A DNA stretch of 64,000 nucleotides from Lota lota (taxonomy: Eukaryota; Chordata; Actinopteri; Gadiformes; Lotidae). The translations under genes were made by a program, and so were the position numbers. Below, in pieces: positions 17,701 through 28,859 of this stretch. The stretch covers positions 83,501 through 147,500 of the forward strand of contig JACYXH010000692.1 of NCBI GenBank assembly GCA_026745465.1. Reading direction: 5' to 3'. A model generated the notes under the pieces. The model made no database searches, was not told where the DNA came from, and worked only from the letters and a program-made list of their open reading frames with translations. The stretch's first letter is position 1, and the number at the start of each line of letters is the position of its first letter.

Positions 17701-20658
17701 TACAGAGCATTCCTGGACAACGTTCCTCAGCTGGATGCTCGCCCTCTCACCGATCGCCATGCGCGTTGGCGAGAGCGATGCGTTTTACCCGCGTGGTTGG
17801 ACAACACGTTGAGGTGGGGCCACCCCATACAGTTCAAGCACCGTCCCCCACCCTTTATGGGGTTGGTGGAGACGAGGCTGCAGGATCCAGCCGCGAGCAC
17901 GGCTCTGGCAGCGGAGGTGGTCCGTCTCTTGGGGAAGGGGGCTGTCTCTGTCGTTCCCCCCCTCGAGTCACGCCTAGGGTTTTACTCCCGCTACTTCCTG
18001 GTTCCCAAGAAGTCGGGGGAGATGAGACCTATTCTGGATCTTCGCGTCTTCAACAATTTTGTTGCCGCGAGGAACTTCAGAATGCTCACCACCAGAGCGT
18101 TGCTCCGGTGTGTGAGAGAGGGCGACTGGTTCACATCCCTGGATCTCAAGGATGCGTACTTCCACGTCCCCATTCTCCAGGCTCACAGGAAATTTCTCCG
18201 CTTCGCCTTTATGGGCGTGGCGTACGAGTACCAGTGCCTGCCGTTCGGTTACTCTCTGGCCCCACGCACGTTTTCAAAGTGCGTAGAGGCAGCGCTGGGA
18301 CCGCTCAGGCGTCAGGGAAAGAGAGTTCTCTTTTACCTCGACGACCTACTGATTCTGAGCGACTCAGAGGAAGCTGCAAGAAGAGACACCATGACGGTGA
18401 TAAATCATCTCTCCGCGTTGGGTTTCGCCATCAACTGGGTAAAGAGCTCTCCGCTCCCCAGCCGCCGGCTAGTCTACTTGGGGCTTTGCCTAGACTCCGT
18501 CACGTTCACAGCGACGCTCTCGCCTCCTCGGCGAGATGCTGTCCTGTTGGCGCTCTCCCGTTTTCACACTCGCGGAAGAGTGACCGCACTGTCCGTCATG
18601 CACCTGTTGGGACTGATGGCAGCTGCTCACCATGTGGTGCCCCTGGGTCTGCTCTTTATGCGCAGACTACAGCGGTGGTTTGCTCGCCAGAGACTGGACC
18701 CCAAGAGACACAAGCGCAGGCTACTGTCAGTTCCTCGCTCGGTGTCTCCAGACCTGAGATATTGGGGGAGTTCCCCGGCTATTCTCAGAGGGGTTCCCCT
18801 AGGCAGAGTCACGTCTCACGTGGTGGTCTTCACAGACGCCTCGTTGACGGGTTGGGGAGGAACGTGCCTTTCCCACTCGGTCGGAGGCGAGTGGCCGACT
18901 CTCCCCACTCCGCACATAAATGTGCTGGAGCTCATCACGGTGAGGAAAGTGCTTGTACACTTCTCTCACCTGGTGTGCGGCCGCCACGTTCTGATCCGAA
19001 CGGACAGCGTGTCAGCGGCGGCATACATAAACAAACAAGGGGGAGTGCGCTCCGCTGCTCTCCACCGAGCAGCAGTCGAGCTCTGGCTGTGGGCTCATCA
19101 GAACCTGCTCAGCCTGAGAGCCCTGCATATCGCGGGTGCCATGAACTTTGGGGCGGACCTCATGTCTCGCGGCGGTCCCCGCCGAGACGAGTGGCGGTTA
19201 CATCCCGACATTGTCAGACTGATCTGGCAGAGGTTCGGGATGGCTCAGGTGGACCTTTTTGCGTCCAGGGAGAACACCCACTGCAATCTGTGGTTCTCTC
19301 TCAGCCCTCGGGATCTTTCCCCGTTGGGGGTGGACGCGATGGCTCACACACCGTGGCCTCGGGGAACTCTTATATGCGTTCCCGCCGCTTCAACTAATCC
19401 ACCCTCTCCTAGAGCGGGTCAGGCAGGAGGGATTGTCCCTCATTCTAGTGGCCCCGGAGAACCGCTCAGCTCTGTGGTTCCCAGAGCTAGCGGCGCTCTC
19501 TTGCACGGAGCCGTGGCCGGTACCGATCAGACCAGACGCGCTGACGCAGGCTCATGGGACGGTGCACCACCCACCCTATGTGACGGGTCGGTTGTTGGTT
19601 TGGCTTCTGAGAGGTTGATTTTGCAAGGCAGAGGTCTGCCAGCGTCAGTTATCAACACTATTCAGAGTGCTCGCGCGCCTTCCACTTCCTCCCTTTACGC
19701 GGCGAAGTGGGGCGCTTTCTCTACGTGGTGTGACCTCAACCACGTTATCCCATCTCGCTGTGAGGTGGGAAGCGTGCTGGGGTTCCTTCAGTGTTTACTG
19801 GAGAAAGGTTTGGCTTTCTCCACCATCAAAGTCTATGCGGCAGCCGTTTCGGCTGGCCACGCAGGATATGACGGGAAACCGGTTTTCAGCCACCCACTGG
19901 TCAAGAGATTCTTGCGTGGGGTTAGACGTGTTAAACCTGTTTCTCGTGTGCTCACACCGCGCTGGGATCTTCCCACCGTGTTGCGGGGTTTATCCAAGGA
20001 CCCTTTCGAGCCTCTGTCTCAAGCCCCTTTGGATGCCATTTCCTTTAAAACAGCGCTCTTATTGGCTTTGGTTTCTGCCAAACGTCCCGGCGAGTTAGCC
20101 GCGCTGTCTGTCAGCCCGAGCTGCTTGTTATTGAACGAGGACAGCTCCTTCGCGCTACTTAGACCCAATCCTGCGTTCCTCCCCAAGAACATTCTCAGTT
20201 CTTTTCGGTCGAGGGATATTGTGCTTAAGGCTTTTCTCACCCCGCCTCATACTAGTGAAGCGGATGCGGAGTTACATCTCCTGTGCCCGGTTCGGGCATT
20301 GGCTATGTACGTGAAACGATCAGCTGAGTTTCGCTCCACACAACAGTTGTTTGTGTGTTATAGCGACGCTGCCAAGGGTCGCGCTCTTTCTAAGCAGCGT
20401 CTGTCCCGCTGGATATGTGAGGGTGTCTGCTTAGCCTACTCTCGGCAGGGCTTAGTGCCACCGCTGGGTGTTAGAGCTCACTCTGCACGAGGGATGGCCG
20501 CTTCATTGGCGCTATCCAGGGGCATTTCGGTGGAAGACATTTGCGCGGCTGCGTCATGGTCTTCCCCCGATCCTTTTATTCGTTTCTACATGTTAGACAT
20601 GTCCAGGGGCTCGCTCGGCCACTTTGTGTTGGAGTCGGGCTCCCTCTCTACGAATTAG
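17644..20658 (+). CDS. pol: DIRS pol: reverse transcriptase, RNase H, tyrosine recombinase
   Basis: Residues are counted from the GTG at 17677; the open frame extends upstream without an ATG. Reverse transcriptase spans about 85-300, with YLDD at 220-223. RNase H begins at FTDASLTGWGG (Asp 387) and includes INVLELITVRKVL. A region about 560-645 (19370-19615) reads sensibly only in another frame (YAFPPLQLIHPLLERV), implying a base gain near 19360 and a compensating change near 19610. The tyrosine recombinase follows from about 650. Its catalytic residues are visible: Arg 803 (AKRPGEL), His 935 and Arg 938 (AHSARG), and Tyr 971 (RFYML). The enzyme would integrate a circular DNA copy. Confidence 0.88.
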   Translation, partial: FEVRPPWFTRSVKAVGAEEYRAFLDNVPQLDARPLTDRHARWRERCVLPAWLDNTLRWGHPIQFKHRPPPFMGLVETRLQDPAASTALAAEVVRLLGKGAVSVVPPLESRLGFYSRYFLVPKKSGEMRPILDLRVFNNFVAARNFRMLTTRALLRCVREGDWFTSLDLKDAYFHVPILQAHRKFLRFAFMGVAYEYQCLPFGYSLAPRTFSKCVEAALGPLRRQGKRVLFYLDDLLILSDSEEAARRDTMTVINHLSALGFAINWVKSSPLPSRRLVYLGLCLDSVTFTATLSPPRRDAVLLALSRFHTRGRVTALSVMHLLGLMAAAHHVVPLGLLFMRRLQRWFARQRLDPKRHKRRLLSVPRSVSPDLRYWGSSPAILRGVPLGRVTSHVVVFTDASLTGWGGTCLSHSVGGEWPTLPTPHINVLELITVRKVLVHFSHLVCGRHVLIRTDSVSAAAYINKQGGVRSAALHRAAVELWLWAHQNLLSLRALHIAGAMNFGADLMSRGGPRRDEWRLHPDIVRLIWQRFGMAQVDLFASRENTHCNLWFSLSPRDLSPLGVDAMAHTPWPRGTLICVPAASTNPPSPRAGQAGGIVPHSSGPGEPLSSVVPRASGALLHGAVAGTDQTRRADAGSWDGAPPTLCDGSVVGLASERLILQGRGLPASVINTIQSARAPSTSSLYAAKWGAFSTWCDLNHVIPSRCEVGSVLGFLQCLLEKGLAFSTIKVYAAAVSAGHAGYDGKPVFSHPLVKRFLRGVRRVKPVSRVLTPRWDLPTVLRGLSKDPFEPLSQAPLDAISFKTALLLALVSAKRPGELAALSVSPSCLLLNEDSSFALLRPNPAFLPKNILSSFRSRDIVLKAFLTPPHTSEADAELHLLCPVRALAMYVKRSAEFRSTQQLFVCYSDAAKGRALSKQRLSRWICEGVCLAYSRQGLVPPLGVRAHSARGMAASLALSRGISVEDICAAASWSSPDPFIRFYMLDMSRGSLGHFVLESGSLSTN

Positions 20659-21217
20659 ATATTGGTTTATCGTTCATCAGAGCCTGTTACGCTCGTGATG
20701 TCGCTCAGCTTCATTCTCTCTCCGCTGTCACCCGATGGTGTTCCAGCGTGGGTACTGAGCTCAGGAGTGACAGGTTATTATTACTCTGATTACGGTTCGT
20801 AACCGGCGTTTTATATCCTGCCCTCTATTATTAAACATTGCACAACAGGTTTCCTCCTGTCGCCTCTTTGAGCGTAGGTAGGAAGGGCCTTGTTGCTTGT
20901 TGCTATTGGTAGCTTGATTTTCCTCCTAGCGCCGCCCCTATGGTAGCGGACGTAGGAGAAGCCTTGTTGCTCTGCATTCCCCCTTTTCGTGTTCATCGAA
21001 TTACGGGTTGAGTCAGAGTTACAGACTCACTCTATTCTCTTTATCATCGCTTTGCGTGTTTTTAAGAGAATTCGGGGTTTCTTATTTAGCTGTTGTGTTT
21101 TGCACATCTTCGGCTTATTGAGTCTGATGTGCCCTGTGACTTACGTCCTTATTTTTTTTTTGTGACTTGGGTCCAGCAGGAGTACATTTATCGGGCTCCG
21201 CTCGCAGCTTCACCTTA

Positions 21218-21314
21218 GCCCATAAGGCGAAGCCTAGACGGCGTAGCCTACATGAAATAGAACGATAGTTATGTTATTATAACTCTAGTTCTGATTGTAG
21301 GCGTAGCCGTCTAG
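21218..21314. repeat. DIRS internal complementary region
   Basis: The left half (to 21263) is the reverse complement of the left outer end. The right half (from 21261) is the reverse complement of the right outer end, missing two bases. They overlap at AAC, the complement of the terminal GTT. Confidence 0.92.
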
Positions 21315-21335
21315 TTTCCCACCTGCTGTACCCTC

Positions 21336-21551
21336 CAAATGCTGAAAGAATAGCTAGGAGGACGAACGCAGCTGTGCGCCGCGTTATATACACGGTGCCG
21401 TGGGAAGTGTGGGCTGTGCCCACGTTGATTGGTGCATTGCTGAAAATTTTCAGTGCACGCGAGTGCGCGCACGGGACAAGCCCATAAGGCGAAGCCTAGA
21501 CGGCTACGCCTACAATCATAGAACTAGAGTTATAATAACATAACTATCGTT
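21336..21551. repeat. DIRS right inverted terminal repeat
   Basis: Pairs with the left repeat through blocks such as GTGGGCTGTGCCCACGTT, and has an additional outer tail (ATCATAGAACTAGAG to ATAACTATCGTT). The tail is mirrored only in the internal complementary region. Confidence 0.9.
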
Positions 21552-21909
21552 TTGTGTTGTGTGACGAAGTGATCGTCACTTTGTATCGATTGTACCAATG
21601 GTACAGCGCTACGAAGCGCCACGGCATGGAAGCCGACAGACTATTTTAGACAGCATATGGACATTTGCGCATGTTATATTTTATTTCTGTATTTCCTGTC
21701 CAATCCATCTGTAAAACCACGTCAATCATACTCACCACAGTTCTCCTGCATTAAGGGCAAGTTTGCATTCACTTCCGCAATTTATGTCACGGGGTGGCGC
21801 TGGGTCAGGCCATCGCGGTAAATGGTGAGGGGTATTTTAAGGTATTCTTAAAATACCTATTATATGTGTGTGTAAAATATATGAATAACGTTGTGCTGTG
21901 TTTTTATTA
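21552..21909. other. no recognised feature
   Basis: Short inverted motifs (GAAGTGATCGTCACTTTG, ATTGTACCAATGGTAC, GCGCTACGAAGCGC) are seen near 21565-21625, but no coding remnant or element border. Confidence 0.3.
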
Positions 21910-22233
21910 TGTTATGGGATAATAATATACTTTTGTTTTGTGTTATGGCTGGTTAAAATTGACAGAGGGTTTAATTGATTTATAATGACTTGGTTTAGCT
22001 TAGAGGTGGAGCTAACCAACTGCTATTTAAGCCTGGATGGCTTCATTGGTAGGGGAGAGACGGTTGCGATAGCCGCTATTGATATAGGTCATTCTGGACA
22101 TTTATGTGTTATGGTAGTTCCTGTCCGCGTTCTTGTTTGTTACTGCTATAGTTTGTATAAATAAATCTTTCAATAGAACTTCAACGTCTGGCTTGAACCT
22201 CAGTTGGACCAAAGGCACATTACCCGTATGACA
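21910..22233 (+). repeat. possible solo LTR
   Basis: The stretch starts TGTTATGGG and ends CCCGTATGACA. It has a TATA-like TATTTAAGCCTGG near 22023 and an AATAAATC polyadenylation signal near 22160, in LTR order. No target duplication or partner LTR was found. Confidence 0.35.
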
Positions 22234-22459
22234 TGTTGATAGGTACATTTTGGACTAAGACTGAAGAAGTTTTCTATTGACCTAGCTAATATGTATTTGT
22301 TTTATAGTTTCTGCGCTGTAAGTGACTCGGCTGTCGTCCTTTCATCTCCCCTGCAGGGATTTGGGATTGAGAACACCTGGCTGGTCGTCCCTTTTCTGGA
22401 TTAATGCAACCAGAGGACCCCACCCACCTATTTAAATGTGAGGCAGTCAATACATTTCC

Positions 22460-22545
22460 TTTTTTATTTCACAATTGAACACAACCTCAGCATTAGTGCC
22501 ATGCTCCACCAACTGAGCTACAGGTGACCTTAACACCTAACTACC
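22460..22545 (-). repeat. tRNA-derived SINE remnant
   Basis: On the minus strand TAGCTCAGTTGGTGGAGCATG is a clear tRNA A-box region. A degenerate B-box-like GGTTGTGTTCAATT follows about 25 bases later. Confidence 0.55.
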
Positions 22546-22719
22546 ATATTTTGGGCTGATTTTGAACTGTAAATGCATCAATTGTGGAAGTGTGCACGTT
22601 TAGCATTATGACCAATCAAAGGGTCCAAAAATGCATTTAAACGTAGTGCCCAGGATAGAGAATGAAAATCACATTCTAGCAACCTCTTAGTTCATCTTAT
22701 GGCCTATACCTCCGCCGAT

Positions 22720-22935
22720 AAGTTGGTTTTAACAACTGTTGTCTACATTTGTCATACAACTCTTCCTGCCTGTTCTGCCAGAGAAAACATCTCTTTGCAT
22801 CGGCATATCATCACCGATTGTATGAACAATACCTCCGGGGGTGGTTTTCACAATGGTTGTCTACATGTCATGCAACCGTTCCCGCCTGTTTTGACAAAGA
22901 AAACATCTCTTTGCATCACCATCTCATAACTTTCA
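22720..22935 (+). repeat. two-copy tandem duplication, about 119-bp unit
   Basis: The block TTGTCTACAT through GAAAACATCTCTTTGCATC occurs at about 22738 and again at about 22856 with several differences. Confidence 0.65.
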
Positions 22936-23529
<594 letters not shown>

Positions 23530-23795
23530 TCAAGTTAAACTTAAGTTATAATATGTAACATTACCAAATTAAAATATAAAAGAATTACTAAAACTATGTT
23601 AAATAAAGTGTATTTACGTAATCCCAAATATTTTCAACAATGTTTAAACCCAGAGAACCCCTAACTTCCCGGGAAACGCCCCAAAAACATTAATCTGGTA
23701 GAGACCTTTTTTATTGATATGATATTGAAATATCAATCTAGCTTACTACGATGTGCTACTATGACAAGTGGCTCATACCAGCCAGCAAGCTATTG

Positions 23796-24713
23796 CAGTG
23801 TTTCCCACACAAAGACTTTACTTGGGCGGGCTGCCCAGGTAAGAGTGACCTATTCATAGTTTAAATTTTTTTTTATCTGTCCGAGAGAACAACCCCATCT
23901 GCGATCTATGTGATTTCCCATACATTTACAATTTTTACTATTTTAAATGGGTAAAATCGTATTTAGTTGTATAGCTGCCTGCAACACATTGATTCGCACT
24001 CTCTTACACATGATCAAGTGTGGTAAGAATGATTGTTGAGGGCTTTTTCCCCGAATAGAAGACAGTTCCTGAATCAGTATTAGGGATGCCAGAAATACCA
24101 AAAAAACTTTAATCAAAATACTTTAGTATTGTTATTTAGGCTCTTTTTTATATGAAAAAAGTCTGCAATAGTTTCTACCAATATTGAAAGTCAGTTAATC
24201 TATATTATATACAGTCAATGTGCATTATTCTCACACAGGAGGTCCATTGGCTGCACAGTTGTTTACCTGCTTTCGATTGTTGTAGAGCTGGCGGGATACA
24301 CTTCTGAACAGCGTGTATGTCTGATGTATTTCTGAAGATTTTTAAATGTGAGCTTCCAAATGTGTCTCTGTTGCAATTGCATTTTAGTTAGGCTATTGTT
24401 CAGGGCAGGGTACTTTGTAATTCATCTATTTTGTAGAAATAATGATCAAAGGATGGCAGTATAGAGAGGAGTGCTGCTGCTCGACAGCTTCGCTTGGAAG
24501 CCCAGTCTCATCAGGTATACACAGCTAGACACAAAGGACTCATAAATGTATGTATATTATATATTATATTATTTATATTAGATGTATTACGGAGCATGAA
24601 TATCGTTGAATATCCAATATCTTTCTGAACTTAAAATATAAATAAAATAAAACATTTTCAACCCCCACACAGTCAGCTACCACAAGTAGAATCACATTCT
24701 GTGGGAAACACTG
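23796..24713. mobile_element. hAT-like non-autonomous element with CAGTGTTTCCCACA termini
   Basis: CAGTGTTTCCCACA at 23796 is mirrored by TGTGGGAAACACTG ending at 24713. Inner similarity continues in the right terminus (CAGTCAGCTACCAC). No 8-bp duplication is visible, so the ends may have decayed. A second repeat copy lies inside. Confidence 0.65.
24150..24640 (+). repeat. dispersed repeat R3, copy a
   Basis: Aligns with 62690-63190 in the same orientation. Shared blocks are TTGTAGAGCTGGCGGGATACACTT, read with two differences at the other locus, ATAGAGAGGAGTGCTGCTGC, and GAATATCCAATATCTTTCT. Confidence 0.7.
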
Positions 24714-25619
<906 letters not shown>

Positions 25620-25663
25620 TCATACAAATTTTTTTTCACTGAAAAGCAAGATCATTTTTATAT

Positions 25664-25975
25664 TGTCCCGCCTGGCGTTCATCCCCCATGTTGTGTGCGT
25701 ATATTTTCTCACTTGACCAGCATGGGGTTGCTGAACCAGTTGTAGTCTCCTTAATTGACCACACCCACAGTTAAGTCTTTAAAAGTGTTCCACTGCTGTT
25801 TTTCTGCTTGTATGTTTTATGTTGAACATACAAAATCGACATTCATTCATCTTTATATTATTTTGACCTGGGTTATGTTTTTGTTTACCCCTACCAGTTT
25901 TTGAATTAATTTGGGTTAAATAAACCCCTTTTTGTTAATTCTACTTGCGGTCCTGGTTTTCTGGTGTTGGGTCCC
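25664..25975 (+). repeat. possible LTR-like sequence in intron
   Basis: The stretch begins TGTCCCGCCTGGCG and contains an AATAAACCCC signal near 25918, ending near CTCTCATACT. No clean terminus or duplication was seen. Confidence 0.25.
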
Positions 25976-26278
25976 TCTCATACTAGCTAAAAAAAAATCA
26001 AGGTGAATGGTCAAGGTGAACTCTTCGCTTTATATCTATTGACCAATCTTGACCAGGCATCACATTTAGCATTCACACAAACATTTTTTTTTCTTTAGTT
26101 AACCCATCCAACACTCAGCCAACATTTCCATACCTACGGATTGATTATATATACGGACAGATTAAGGATTTTGGTAAAAATGTTGGTACAAATACACTAT
26201 TCCTCTTTCCACCTTTAGCGTTTTGTTCAGCCTTGTTTGTCACAATATTCATCAATATACAAATGTTTAATCTGCTCA

Positions 26279-27041
<763 letters not shown>

Positions 27042-27071
27042 TTAACATTTTAAAATCTGGGATATTTCCTA

Positions 27072-27323
<252 letters not shown>

Positions 27324-27441
27324 CTATTAAGGAAAAAGAGGATTTAAGAAAATGGTTAAAGGCATGTTCAAAAGCAAGACCGATCAACACAAGCAAAACA
27401 AAGAACTTGGCATGTTCAATTTCACTGTTGCCTTTACTAAC

Positions 27442-27547
27442 CCGTCCAGTGTTGAGCTTGTCGGTCTCTGTCAGTTTGCCTACTTGTACGTTCTTCGCTT
27501 TCCTCCCCAGCACCTTGCTGCCCACCTCGCTTATTGCCACATTGCAG
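27442..27547 (-). CDS. abcc1: abcc1 exon: inter-domain linker, C-terminal part
   Basis: This 106-bp exon encodes NVAISEVGSKVLGRKAKN and ends KLTETDKLNTGR, the stretch that precedes membrane domain 2. The acceptor taacaag has a short pyrimidine tract and the donor is CGG before GTTAGT. The first codon is completed by the AG that ends the 52-bp exon at 27692. Confidence 0.85.
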
Positions 27548-27691
27548 CTTGTTAAAAAATAAAAGACTTAAGTTTTAGATTTTTTTTACATATTGTGCTT
27601 TTAGAAATACAGATTATACAGAAAGTATTTCAAAAACATAGCTTTGGCTCTCAAGACACCTTTAAACAATGCAACTGATGATTTAACTCAC

Positions 27692-27743
27692 CTAATGAGA
27701 GAGGCTGAACTGCTATTCTGTGGATCTTTTTTGGTGACAGGAT
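27692..27743 (-). CDS. abcc1: abcc1 micro-exon (52 bp) of the linker
   Basis: Reads PVTKKDPQNSSSASLI between acceptor ttataag (before ATCCTG) and donor CATTAG before GTGAGT. Phase joins the 42-bp exon at 44863 upstream (a codon split after its first G) and the exon at 27442 downstream. The serine-rich composition fits a flexible, possibly phosphorylated linker. Confidence 0.75.
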
Positions 27744-27921
27744 CTTATAATATAGTTAGAAAGACAGAATTAAGACCAGTTCTTTATGTGATAATACAGG
27801 TCTATGAATAGTACTGGTTAGACATCATAATTCAAGCCTTGGTTCAGGGTTCATACATATTTTGACCAATGGATTTCCATGCCTTTTCAATTACTTTAAA
27901 CCATGACCAAACATTTTATGA

Positions 27922-28257
27922 CTGTGGGAGTGTGTGTGGATGGTGGCTGGTTTAAGCAGCCTCACCTGGCCCGAGTCAGACTGATTGAGGTCTGGAGCTG
28001 GGTGAGGCTGCACACCTGTTGCACATTGAGCAATCAGTGTGCACAGGTTAAACCAGCCATCACCACACACACTCAGGGAGAGCTCTCCGGCATGGCAGCA
28101 TGGAGCACCAGCTGCATGCCTCATTCCATGCAACCTTTACAATAAACCGGTTCAACATCACCACCCCGTGTCCATTGGTTTGGAGGAGCCTGAGGAAAAT
28201 CACCTAGGTGGAGTGAGAAAAGCCACCTAGGTGGCGTGTAGTAGTGGACATTGCTAC
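27922..28257. repeat. inserted repeat with a three-arm inverted-repeat fold
   Basis: TGTGTGTGGATGGTGGCTGG with TTTAA (27931-27955) pairs with 28048-28072. Inside are GCAGCCTCACC (27956) with GGTGAGGCTGC (28001), and a hairpin ACCTGTTGCACA to TGTGCACAGGT (28014-28048). An AATAAA near 28141 and two CACCTAGGTGG palindromes follow. It starts TGTGGGAGTG and ends TTGCTACA, so a solo LTR is possible. Confidence 0.55.
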
Positions 28258-28569
28258 ACTTCTAACATGAAAAAGTGATGATAAAATGTTGTATTTAAAC
28301 TAACAATGAGAATTCCAACGCATACCTTAAATGACACAATTGAATGACAGACTATAGTTTGATGAAAATAATAAACATTTATAAATACTTTGGCATCCAG
28401 CTACACAAACAGATCTGTTTGCACACATTGCTTTCCCTTTTGTAGTGCAAATTTTAACAGAACGTTGAGTTGGCAACTAAGTCATTGAACATAAACCAAC
28501 AGACAATTTAAAACATTAAGTTATAAAAGATTTGCATAACAAGTGCTTTCTTTCTGTGTTTGACTCTCA

Positions 28570-28730
<161 letters not shown>

Positions 28731-28859
28731 CTGTCCCCTTGAGAGGCTAGTGAGACAGAATAGCTGGTAGGAACCTGACCAAGTTGTAAAAAAAATATAT
28801 AAAAAGTGGTTTCTTCTTGTGGCTTACTGTCCATGGGACCTTAACTGACTCACTTGCCA

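Larger units (their letters stand above)
15687..21551 (+). mobile_element. DIRS tyrosine-recombinase retrotransposon, structurally complete
   Basis: Inverted terminal repeats at 15687-15872 and 21336-21551 flank gag and pol frames. An internal complementary region at 21218-21314 is the reverse complement of the two outer ends joined through a shared GTT trinucleotide. GTT occurs at both outer ends (15687-15689, 21549-21551) and no target duplication is seen. This matches the DIRS-1 mechanism, in which a circular intermediate is integrated by a tyrosine recombinase. The 5.87-kb length fits the family. Local GC content is far above the flanks. Confidence 0.95.

Noticed and set aside
16122-19397. 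A single 1091-codon protein in the DIRS gag frame
   Set aside because: Only the part before about 17.7 kb resembles DIRS gag. The remainder overlaps the pol frame, and the apparent start is a GTG downstream of an in-frame stop.
27891-28145. Overlapping 80-codon frames on both strands
   Set aside because: They arise from the inverted-repeat structure, so each mirrors the other.
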